A DNA stretch of 64,000 nt. It comes from Deltaproteobacteria bacterium (GTDB lineage: Bacteria > UBA10199 > DSSB01). Under the pieces are notes generated by a model, which saw nothing but the letters and a program-made list of their open reading frames with translations, was not told the DNA's origin and did no database searches. Below are positions 1-7,309 of the stretch, one piece after another. Each line of letters opens with the position of its first letter. Position 1 is the first letter of the stretch. The DNA lies in contig JACKPJ010000003.1 in the NCBI GenBank assembly GCA_024233625.1, positions 93,253 to 157,252 on the forward strand, in the 5' to 3' direction. The translations under genes were made by a program, and so were the position numbers.

Positions 1-868
1 GCAAAAAAAAGAAAATTTTTTCCTGAATTTTGATAAGATAAGCAGCCAATATTTTTGACCAAAAAATTTTTTCTTCAGCATCCGGATGAAAGCCAATATT
101 ATCAATATTGCGAATAAAAACAAGATCGCTATTGATTTCCTGAAGATTCTTCAACAAAGCGCCATGGCCACCGGGGCGTAATAACAACCGCTCATTAACT
201 CGCAAAGGCTCCCATTTTTCATCTAGACTGATCGCTTCGGTTTTGGGACTTTGTGTTGAATAAGTCACCTCTAAAAAGTCCATTGGATAGCTATTTTGTT
301 GGCTCCAGATTTGAATATTTTCTTCAACACAACGATAAAAGTCAGGATGCAAAGTAAAATGAACCCTAATCTTTTGATCACGATCTTTTTGATAGGCCAA
401 AGCTTCCACGAGATGTTCCTGAAAAGCATTTCGCGTTTCGCCAAAATAATTTTCACTAGAATAATAATGAAAAGGCACAAGCCCTTTTGGAAAACAAGAA
501 AGATCTGCCTCAATTTTTTTTAGGAACTTGGCCAAACTCTCTGCGATAGGCGGCAGAATATTAAGTTGAGTTTCATCCTGGAGCGCTTCAATATCACTGA
601 ACATACGAGAAGCTGCACCTGAGGCCGGAACAAACTTCGTCATTGTGTACTGAGACTGCTTTTCACGAAAGAATTTTTCCAAATCTTGAGCTTTACTTTT
701 AGAGAGAACTTGAATCCCTTGATGAGGATGACAAGCTGCTAAAAGTTCAAGAGGATATTTTTTTTCTCGCAGAGCTACATACTGGAACTCAAGAGTTTCA
801 GGTTTGATGCCTTTTTTAGCAAGACATTCTTTATCTTGGGTATTTAATTTAAGTTGAGAAATCTCCAT
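1..868 (-). CDS. DUF4301 family protein, N-terminal part (runs off window start)
   Basis: The reverse strand is open from an ATG at 868 to the window edge, giving 289 residues with no stop, so the C-terminus is missing. Recognisable family segments are FVPASGAASRMF (about residues 79-90), HFTLHPDFY and LRPGGHGALLKNL followed by FIRNIDN; these match my memory of DUF4301, a family of about 500 residues common in Bacteroidetes and of unproven function. The PASGAASRM stretch resembles the glycine-rich nucleotide-binding turn of sugar nucleotidyltransferases, and the gene lies 25 bases downstream of a phosphohexomutase in the same orientation. A sugar-nucleotide role is therefore a reasonable inference, not a demonstration. 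No strong Shine-Dalgarno sequence precedes the start. Confidence 0.8.
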   Translation of the reverse strand, partial: MEISQLKLNTQDKECLAKKGIKPETLEFQYVALREKKYPLELLAACHPHQGIQVLSKSKAQDLEKFFREKQSQYTMTKFVPASGAASRMFSDIEALQDETQLNILPPIAESLAKFLKKIEADLSCFPKGLVPFHYYSSENYFGETRNAFQEHLVEALAYQKDRDQKIRVHFTLHPDFYRCVEENIQIWSQQNSYPMDFLEVTYSTQSPKTEAISLDEKWEPLRVNERLLLRPGGHGALLKNLQEINSDLVFIRNIDNIGFHPDAEEKIFWSKILAAYLIKIQEKIFFFL

Positions 869-893
869 TCTTGAATCTTTATGTAGTTTTTTT

Positions 894-2291
894 TCAATGT
901 TCGACAAACTTTTTAGCATATTCAATAAGTTGATCCGTTCTTTTCTTCTTGGGAGCTTCGGCATAAACTCTTAAAAGAGGTTCGGTTCCTGAAGGACGTA
1001 TTAAAAGCCAAGACTGATCGGAAAAATAAAATTTCCATCCATCCTTTTTATCAAGCTTGATGGCCGCAAAAGATTGAGCATCACATTTTTTTAATTTCTG
1101 CATGATACTTTTCATATGCTGCGTTGAAAGCGAGAGGTCTTCACGACGATAATGAAGTGGACCATAATTCTTTTGCAACTTTTGAATCAGCTTTGAAAAA
1201 GGCATCGGGTTTTGCGCGCTAATTTCTAATAATAACAAAGCGCATAATAAACCGTCACGCTCGGAGACATGACGCGGTATTCCAATACCCCCCGACTCTT
1301 CTCCCCCAATCAAAACCTTGTTTTCACGAAATGCCTGACAGATATGTTTAAAACCAATTGGTGTTTCTAAAAGGGGAATCGAAAATGTTTCACAGAGGCG
1401 ATCCACCATTAAAGTAGTCGACACAGTTTTGACAACTTGGCCCTTCCACCGTCTTTCCCTTAATAAATGCTCCAATAAAAGTGCAAATATCTGTTGAGCT
1501 GAAATAAAGTGGCCTTTTTCATCCATTGCACCAATACGATCAGCGTCACCATCTGTCACCAATCCCATATAAGCGTTTTCTTTTTTGATAGCGGATTTTA
1601 AAGGCAGCAAATTTTTTTCAATCGGCTCTGGGTTCACTCCTCCAAAAAACGGATCCTCTTGACTGCGAATTTCTATAACTTGCTTTCCTAAAAGCTCTTT
1701 GAGAAAACCTGTACCAGATCCATGCATCGCATCAAAAACAATCCTGAGTTTAGATTTTTTAATCAAATCGAGATCAACGAATTTTGAAAGCTTTTTTAGA
1801 TAGAAACTAAAGGGATCAAAATAACGAAATTGTTTTTTTCTGATTGCCGATTCAATGTCTAATCTTTTAATTTTGCGTCCTTGCTTTTGATTTTTTTGAA
1901 TCTGTGCTTCGATACCTTGAACATAACTCGCCGAAGCACTTCCCCCATCTTTTTCTTTGATTTTAATTCCATTCCACTTGTAGGGATTATGACTTGCCGT
2001 CACCATAATACCCGCTAAGGCCTTCTGCTCAACAACTCGACAAGAGATTAAAGGCGTTGGGACATATTTCTCGCTCATCTCAACAAAAAAGCCATTTGCC
2101 AACAGGACACACGCAGCTTCCTTCGCAAAATCCTGACTGCAAAAACGTCGATCATATCCTAAAATAATTTTTTTATTTTTTTCTTTCGACTTAAAATCAC
2201 AAAAAGCTTGCACAAGCTGCGCAACATTTTCATAAGTAAAATCTCTGCCAATTACAGCACGCCATCCGTCGGTTCCAAATTTAATCTTCAT
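894..2291 (-). CDS. Phosphoglucomutase/phosphomannomutase family protein
   Basis: This is a cytoplasmic alpha-D-phosphohexomutase of 465 residues, the usual length, which interconverts hexose 1- and 6-phosphates. The four family signatures are in order: FGTDGWR near the N-terminus (residues 5-11), the catalytic phosphoserine loop TASHNP with Ser100, the Mg-binding loop DGDAD (247-251), the sugar loop GGEESGG (about 345) and the phosphate-binding RPSGTEP (about 431). All key residues are intact. Whether it prefers glucose, mannose or glucosamine phosphate cannot be read from the sequence. It is followed on the same strand by the DUF4301 gene, and a ROK sugar kinase starts divergently upstream, so sugar-phosphate metabolism is the local theme. 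Confidence 0.93.
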   Translation of the reverse strand: MKIKFGTDGWRAVIGRDFTYENVAQLVQAFCDFKSKEKNKKIILGYDRRFCSQDFAKEAACVLLANGFFVEMSEKYVPTPLISCRVVEQKALAGIMVTASHNPYKWNGIKIKEKDGGSASASYVQGIEAQIQKNQKQGRKIKRLDIESAIRKKQFRYFDPFSFYLKKLSKFVDLDLIKKSKLRIVFDAMHGSGTGFLKELLGKQVIEIRSQEDPFFGGVNPEPIEKNLLPLKSAIKKENAYMGLVTDGDADRIGAMDEKGHFISAQQIFALLLEHLLRERRWKGQVVKTVSTTLMVDRLCETFSIPLLETPIGFKHICQAFRENKVLIGGEESGGIGIPRHVSERDGLLCALLLLEISAQNPMPFSKLIQKLQKNYGPLHYRREDLSLSTQHMKSIMQKLKKCDAQSFAAIKLDKKDGWKFYFSDQSWLLIRPSGTEPLLRVYAEAPKKKRTDQLIEYAKKFVEH

Positions 2292-2693
2292 TAAGACCAG
2301 TTTCTCCTTCTTTTTTCTACTTCTTCTTTATCAAAATCGAGTAACAAGATCATCGGAGTCTTGTAAATAGTATTTTTAAGGCATCCTAATAGTCTTTTCA
2401 CTTTTATTTAGTACAATTTGCCTCTTCCCCTTCGAAAAAATACCGTCAAATCTGAAATAAAACCTAGCGTGAAGAGACTCGCACTGTTTGAGCCCTAATA
2501 AAATTAAGGCGAGTTTGCGAGTCTTAGCTGGATTATTGAAGATTTAGGTATTTTATTCGGGGGTGGTCTTTTTCTTTGTTACTTTCTTTTTGGCCAAACA
2601 AAAAGAAAGTAAATAAAATAAAATAAGAGAAAACACTTTAATGGATAATAAAACAATATACTAAAGAAAAGCTAAAATGATATATCAAAATTT
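2292..2693. other. Divergent intergenic region with a structured repeat element
   Basis: This 402-base gap separates the divergently transcribed phosphohexomutase and ROK kinase genes. I see no coding potential. Bases 2451-2612 hold two consecutive inverted repeats, listed separately. The rest is AT-rich and must contain the promoters of both flanking genes, but I could not single out a convincing -35/-10 pair. Confidence 0.6.
2451..2612. repeat. Composite extragenic palindromic element
   Basis: Two palindromes lie back to back. The first is nested: an outer imperfect stem pairs about 2451-2466 with 2545-2560, and an inner nine-base stem pairs AGACTCGCA (2475-2483) with TGCGAGTCT. The second is a perfect 14-base stem, TTACTTTCTTTTTG (2579-2592) and its complement at 2599-2612, with a six-base loop GCCAAA. 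The second palindrome closely resembles a short intergenic sequence I remember from many proteobacterial genomes (CTTTGGTTACTTTCTTTTGG and complement). No second copy was noticed in this window. Neither arm is followed by a clean T tract, so a simple terminator is less likely than a REP-like repeat. Confidence 0.55.
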
Positions 2694-3677
2694 ATGCTAG
2701 AAGAAAAAGACAAAAATAGCGCTTATCTTTCTGTGGATTTAGGAGGCAGTTCTTTGCGGCTGGCTCTCCTCAATAGTCAGGGGGAAATCTTAAAACGCCA
2801 ATGTATTAGCAGTCAAAAAGTCCAAGAAGCTCATGATTTGATTGAAGTACTCAAAGAAGAACTCAGAACTTTAATCGCCATCGCTCAAGAAAAAAAACTC
2901 TCGATAAAAGCTATTTCTCTGGGTATTCCAGGCCTCGTTAATTTTAAAGAGGGAATTGTTTACCGATCACCCCACTTCCCCCACTGGAAAAGGATTCCTA
3001 TATCAAGTGAGCTAAAAAAAGCTTTCGACATTCCGATTTTTATCGATAACGATGCAAATCAAGCCGCACTGGCTGAAGCCAATCTCGGTGCTGGAAAAAA
3101 CTGGCAAGACTTTATCTTATTGACGCTAGGGACAGGCATTGGAGGAGCCATCATTCATCAAAAAAAACTCTTCCATGGTTCACATGGATTTGCTGGAGAA
3201 TTCGGCCACATGGTCATTAACCCTCAAGGGGAAAAAGGCGCTCTGAACATTTCAGGAACTCTCGAAAGCTATTGTTCGATGACGGGACTCCGTCAGCAAA
3301 TTTTATCTCATCACGAAAAACTAAAAGCAGAACAAAAACGAAGCTCTCTCGAATCACTTCAACTCGAAAATAAAGATTTTCCTCAAGAGCTCACAAAGAT
3401 GGCCCTCAACGCTGAGCCTGAAGCATTAAAAATCTGGCAAAATTTCGGAAAAAACCTGGCTTACGGCTTGAGCAACCTCAGTCACAGCTTCGGAATCTTT
3501 AAATTCATTCTCGGAGGTGGGATTGCAAAAGCCTGGGATTTTTTTATTCCAACTTGCCAAATCACTCTCAAGGATTTAGTTTATGACTATACTGGATCCC
3601 TGATCGAAATTCATCCGGCTGTATTAGGAGTCGACGCTGGTCTCATTGGCGGTGTTTTTGTCATCGACAATACATAA
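2694..3677 (+). CDS. ROK family sugar kinase (glucokinase-like)
   Basis: A cytoplasmic sugar kinase/regulator-fold protein of 327 residues, normal for an enzyme-type ROK protein with no N-terminal helix-turn-helix. It shows the phosphate loop DLGGSSLRLA (about 15-24), the sugar-binding IDNDANQAALAE with the catalytic Asp, the adenosine motif TLGTGIGGA and GFAGEFGH, whose Glu and His contact the sugar. The cysteine-rich zinc motif that normally follows (CxCGxxGCxE) is absent: here it reads PQGEKGALNISGTLES. Zinc-free ROK proteins exist, but loss of this motif makes substrate assignment uncertain. N-acetylmannosamine, glucose or another hexose are possible. The start has no clear ribosome-binding site. 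Confidence 0.88.
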   Translation: MLEEKDKNSAYLSVDLGGSSLRLALLNSQGEILKRQCISSQKVQEAHDLIEVLKEELRTLIAIAQEKKLSIKAISLGIPGLVNFKEGIVYRSPHFPHWKRIPISSELKKAFDIPIFIDNDANQAALAEANLGAGKNWQDFILLTLGTGIGGAIIHQKKLFHGSHGFAGEFGHMVINPQGEKGALNISGTLESYCSMTGLRQQILSHHEKLKAEQKRSSLESLQLENKDFPQELTKMALNAEPEALKIWQNFGKNLAYGLSNLSHSFGIFKFILGGGIAKAWDFFIPTCQITLKDLVYDYTGSLIEIHPAVLGVDAGLIGGVFVIDNT

Positions 3678-3700
3678 AAGTATTTGTAAAAATAAAAAAT

Positions 3701-4324
3701 ATGAAGGCATCCAAAAAAAAAATTTATCTTATCGTCGGCATACTCGTCGGTAGTTTTATTTTAAGTTCTGTTTTTCTAATCTATCATTATCAAGCTGGTC
3801 TTCAAGCTTCTAAAACAGCCGAAATTTTTTTTTCAAAACATCCCTACTATCTACAAAATAATCCTGAGTATGCAAAAGTTCAGCTCAGCCAGCCTTCTCA
3901 ATCACTCGCCTCTCACGGCAGTGCAACTTTAGCTTTGAGCATGGCACTAGATGCCATGGGATGGAAATCTCCCCCTGCAGAATTAGCCCCCTTACTTTTA
4001 AGCAACGATGCCTACTCTCCAGAAGGAGAACCCAAGTGGTATTCTATCGCGGCAATCACTGGAGAAAAATTAGAAATTGAAATGCCCTCAAGTCCCAACC
4101 ATAACCTCATCTTAAAATCACTCAAAAAAGGACAACCTGTTATCGCACAAATTGAAAACAAACTTCATGGAAAGCACTGGGTCATGATTGCAGGAAAAAC
4201 AGGATCCAAATTGATTATCAAAAATCCACTCTCAGTCGCAAAAGCATGGGAAACAATCGAAAGTCCAACCACTCAAATCCACAAAATTCTTATTCTCAAA
4301 AAAAGAGGCCAGTGGTCTCTATGA
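3701..4324 (+). CDS. Membrane-anchored C39-like protein lacking the catalytic cysteine
   Basis: The 207-residue product has a lysine-rich start and one membrane segment (about residues 7-28), then an extracytoplasmic domain. Its pattern fits the papain-like peptidase C39_2 fold: a segment aligned with the usual CGPTSLAMVLxxLG helix, a GQPVIAQIE strand, a GKHWVMIAG strand with the expected His, and an NPL turn. The position of the nucleophile reads HGSATLALSMALDAMGW, so Cys appears replaced by Ser. It is therefore probably a binding or inactive relative rather than a cysteine protease. Its stop overlaps the next gene's start (ATGA), so it forms an operon with the two secreted proteins that follow. 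The C39 assignment rests on pattern only. Confidence 0.6.
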   Translation: MKASKKKIYLIVGILVGSFILSSVFLIYHYQAGLQASKTAEIFFSKHPYYLQNNPEYAKVQLSQPSQSLASHGSATLALSMALDAMGWKSPPAELAPLLLSNDAYSPEGEPKWYSIAAITGEKLEIEMPSSPNHNLILKSLKKGQPVIAQIENKLHGKHWVMIAGKTGSKLIIKNPLSVAKAWETIESPTTQIHKILILKKRGQWSL

Positions 4325-4839
4325 GAACAATAAACTTTTGTTTTCTCATTAATGTGATATTGATGATCACTTTTTCTTTTCAATCAAGCGCATGGAATCC
4401 TGATTATACACTCTTTATCCCCCAACAAAGCCAAGTTTGCATCGATCAAGAAGCTTCAGACAAAGTCAAAGTTCATGAAGTCGCCTTTGATGAAAGGTGT
4501 CCACCAGGACAACAACGCTACCTTGCACTTTTTAGCCGTGAACCTCGAGGCGCTATGGCACTCATTCCTATCACCAGTTCCATGCAGTTTTACCCGCCGC
4601 TCAGCATACAATGGCCGCCCGATCCACAACTTTCCAAAAATCAGATTTGGCATTTTACCTGCATTAGAAAGTTTCAAAAAAAAATTCTCGATCAAGTAGT
4701 GGACCTGAAAAGTTATAAAGGTGAAATTACCGCAGATAGTCAAATATCTTGTGAAGAAGCCCATCAACAAGCACTTGACTATTGTATTAATGAATATAAA
4801 GGAAACGCTTTATTAGAAGATTGTTTAATGGCATGGTAA
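4321..4839 (+). CDS. Exported protein of unknown function, cysteine-containing
   Basis: I chose the ATG at 4321, which overlaps the previous stop as ATGA, over an upstream in-frame ATG at 4246 that lies inside the preceding gene. The 172-residue product begins with a signal peptide (MRTINFCFLINVILMITFSFQSSAW, given here as residues 1-25 only in outline: short basic start, hydrophobic core, SSA cleavage site). The mature part has paired cysteines and an LxP-type strand near residue 88, and I recognise no family. Its spacing of a VC motif, a second Cys about 20 residues on and a hydrophobic LIP segment recalls the next gene product, so the two may be diverged duplicates. Confidence 0.6.
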   Translation: MRTINFCFLINVILMITFSFQSSAWNPDYTLFIPQQSQVCIDQEASDKVKVHEVAFDERCPPGQQRYLALFSREPRGAMALIPITSSMQFYPPLSIQWPPDPQLSKNQIWHFTCIRKFQKKILDQVVDLKSYKGEITADSQISCEEAHQQALDYCINEYKGNALLEDCLMAW

Positions 4840-5156
4840 AAAGCAGAGACATTTATTTTTTAATTCATCAAACAAAGAATATCTTATTTGGAATCGTCCT
4901 TTGCTTGATCACTCTATACCAAGCTCAAGCAGAGCTTTTTCCATTAAAATATGTCTGTATGCCCAAAACAGAAAAACTTGGCTCTCCCCTCGATTTTCAG
5001 GTGAGAACAAAGGGCCAATGTCTAGAAAACGAACAGTGGATGCAGGTGCACCAGCAAAAGGGAGTTTGGCTGCTCGTTCCCAGCGACCCTCCACTCAGTA
5101 AGGAAGAACAAGAGGACCTCGATAAAGCGAAAAGTTTTTGGGGTGGAAGTGAATAA
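4833..5156 (+). CDS. Small exported protein, possible paralog of the preceding gene
   Basis: I chose the ATG at 4833, which overlaps the previous gene's stop, over the in-frame ATG at 4821. The 107-residue product has a hydrophobic segment at about 15-30 ending in AQAE, a typical signal-peptidase site. The mature part carries YVCMPKTEKLG, a second cysteine in QCLENEQW and a GVWLLVPSDPP segment. The Cys, Cys, then hydrophobic-Pro order is the same as in the preceding protein. No family is recognised. The three-gene overlap arrangement suggests co-translation with the C39-like membrane protein and a joint role outside the cytoplasm. Confidence 0.6.
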   Translation: MVKSRDIYFLIHQTKNILFGIVLCLITLYQAQAELFPLKYVCMPKTEKLGSPLDFQVRTKGQCLENEQWMQVHQQKGVWLLVPSDPPLSKEEQEDLDKAKSFWGGSE

Positions 5157-5220
5157 AAAAAAATTATATGACTCAATAGAAAGTTTTCAAAATTATTCTT
5201 AATAAAATTGGAGAAATAAA

Positions 5221-5835
5221 ATGATCATTGCATGCTTAGATTTAGAAGGCGTACTCATCCCCGAAATTTGGGTTAATTTTGCGCATAAAACAGGCATTGA
5301 AGAACTCAAACTGACAACTCGTGATATTCCTGACTATGACGTACTGATGAAAAAACGCCTCGCCATACTCGATGAACGTCAATATGCCCTAAAAGATATC
5401 GAAGAAGTGATTTCTCAATTAAATCCCCTTGAGGGAGCCAAAGACTTTCTCAATCAATTGCGAGAAGAATTTCAAGTCATTATACTTTCAGACACTTTTT
5501 ACCAATTTGCCATGCCCCTCATGAAGCAATTGGGTTACCCAACCTTATTTTGTCACAATCTGGAAATCAATGATCAAGGTAAAATCACTAATTATTGTTT
5601 GCGGATGCAGGACCAAAAACGCGAAGCCGTCAAAAGACTCAAAGAACTCAATTTTAAAGTCGTCGCCGCAGGAGATTCTTATAATGATACGACGATGCTT
5701 TCAGAAGCTCATGAGGGAATCTTATTTTGTCCACCTCAAAATGTGATTGAAGAATTTCCTCAATTCCCTGTCACCAAAAACTATTCAGAATTACTAGCTA
5801 CTTTTCGTGAAGCCAGCAAAAAAATAAAAAATTAA
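5221..5835 (+). CDS. thrH: ThrH: phosphoserine phosphatase / phosphoserine:homoserine phosphotransferase
   Basis: This HAD-superfamily enzyme matches Pseudomonas ThrH nearly end to end (204 residues here, about 205 there). The catalytic Asp lies in CLDLEGVLIPEIW (Asp7, Glu9), the family signature TRDIPDYDVLMK follows at about 33-44, motif II is LSDTFY with Ser90, and motif IV is AAGDSYNDTTMLSEAH (about 149-164). ThrH dephosphorylates phosphoserine and can pass the phosphate to homoserine, linking serine and threonine synthesis. An AATTGGAG Shine-Dalgarno sequence lies just before the start. It stands alone between the exported-protein operon and the efflux operon. Confidence 0.94.
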   Translation: MIIACLDLEGVLIPEIWVNFAHKTGIEELKLTTRDIPDYDVLMKKRLAILDERQYALKDIEEVISQLNPLEGAKDFLNQLREEFQVIILSDTFYQFAMPLMKQLGYPTLFCHNLEINDQGKITNYCLRMQDQKREAVKRLKELNFKVVAAGDSYNDTTMLSEAHEGILFCPPQNVIEEFPQFPVTKNYSELLATFREASKKIKN

Positions 5836-6037
5836 TTTTAAAAAGAAAAAGTTATTTCAATCAAATAGTTATAGAAACATAAAAAACTTTGAACCTTTTC
5901 TATAGAAGTTCGTCGCTTTATATGTATAAAAAGAATTTTCATAAACAATTCAAAATTGACTTTCTCGAAATGTCCTCCCTCAAAAGAAGGACTTTACGGA
6001 AAAAATTAGGATTATAGATATCATTCCAAGCCCAGCA

Positions 6038-7309
6038 ATGAGAAACAAACTATTCATTTTGTGTTCATTCCTTTGTATGTTTTTTTCTTTGGAACTACAT
6101 GCAGAGGAAAGGGGGTTAAATTTAAATGATTGTTACCAATTAAGCCTCAAACGCAGTGAACAAATCGCCATCTCAGAAACTGAAATCGAGATCGCACGTC
6201 ATCGTTATTTTCAAGCCTTAGGAACTGTCTTACCAAAAGCCTCATTTATCTATCGCAATGACCTGCAAGATCCTGTCTCGACGAACAGCGAAAGTGGTTT
6301 TTCAGGTAATTTTTCTCAAATCAGTCGCTCCCAAACCGCTTTCAATCTTTACCAACCTTTGTTTCAAGGTTTTAGGGAATTTCAATCCATCAAACTGAGC
6401 AAAGTCGATCAAGTTCGGCAACAATTACTTTTGGAGAATGCGAAACGACTTTTGTATGAAGATGTCACAGTCGCCTACTTAACTATTGCTAGGATTGAAA
6501 GAGATATTGACGCAACTCGAATGATTTTAGGTGTTGCCCGCCGACAACTTCAAGATCTCAGAAAGGAAGTCTCTCTGGGAAAATCTCGAGAAAGCGATGC
6601 CTCAGAACAAGCAACCATCATCACATTGCTAGAAGCACAGTTAGAAAATCGTCGAGGAGAACGCAAAGTTGCTTACGAAACACTTTCATTTCTAACAGGG
6701 CTCAACCCCCACCCACCCATTAGTAAAGAAGCTCAGGTTAAGCCTCAAGCAGAAACTCTTGAACAGTATGTCGCATTAGGGCGCAAGAGAGCAGATATCC
6801 AAGCTGCAAAAAAGGAAACAGAGCTACGAAAGGGTGAAATCGCGATCACCCGGAGTGAGCTTCTACCCAATGCTGGAATCAGTGCAAATATCTATCCTTA
6901 CCGTGAAGGCTTTTTAAATAGCAGTCGATGGGACGCTGTTTTACAACTTGAAGTTCCAATTTTTAACGGAGAGTCTTGGGGAAGACTACGTGAATCCAAA
7001 GCACAAAGCAAAATTTCGGAATATGAAACCCAAGAAAAAGAACGCCTTGCTGTACGTGAAATCCGTTCAGCCTTCCAGAGTTTTCGCAGCTCTGAAAAAG
7101 AACTCAAAAAGTATCAAAGTGCGGCTGCACAAGCTCGAAAAACTTATCAACTACAAAAAGGTGACTTTTCTCTGGGGCTTATCGACAATCAAAGCTTACT
7201 CGTTTCACAACGCACCTGGCTAGAAGCCATCCGTTCTCGCGACACCGCTGAAGCTCTCTATTGGTTGCGATGGGTTCAACTCCAAACACGAACAGGACTA
7301 CTGCCATGA
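6038..7309 (+). CDS. TolC-family outer-membrane efflux protein
   Basis: The 423-residue product has a cleavable signal peptide (cleavage near residue 22, ELHA/EE) and the two repeated helical halves of the outer membrane efflux family: LNDCYQLSLKRSEQIAISETEIEIA at the start of the first repeat and EVPIFNGESWGRLRESKAQ in the second. It would form the outer-membrane channel for the RND pump that follows, whose start codon overlaps its stop (ATGA). The family usually runs 420-480 residues, so it is complete. No membrane-fusion adaptor gene is found beside the pair. Confidence 0.9.
   Translation: MRNKLFILCSFLCMFFSLELHAEERGLNLNDCYQLSLKRSEQIAISETEIEIARHRYFQALGTVLPKASFIYRNDLQDPVSTNSESGFSGNFSQISRSQTAFNLYQPLFQGFREFQSIKLSKVDQVRQQLLLENAKRLLYEDVTVAYLTIARIERDIDATRMILGVARRQLQDLRKEVSLGKSRESDASEQATIITLLEAQLENRRGERKVAYETLSFLTGLNPHPPISKEAQVKPQAETLEQYVALGRKRADIQAAKKETELRKGEIAITRSELLPNAGISANIYPYREGFLNSSRWDAVLQLEVPIFNGESWGRLRESKAQSKISEYETQEKERLAVREIRSAFQSFRSSEKELKKYQSAAAQARKTYQLQKGDFSLGLIDNQSLLVSQRTWLEAIRSRDTAEALYWLRWVQLQTRTGLLP

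Noticed and set aside
4246..4320. Longer N-terminus for the exported-protein gene
   Set aside because: The extra 25 residues overlap the C39-like gene in another frame, have no ribosome-binding site, and would bury the signal peptide.
7261..7305. Longer RND start at TTG 7261
   Set aside because: The added 15 residues are read from the TolC 3' end; the ATGA overlap at 7306 gives the conserved N-terminus.
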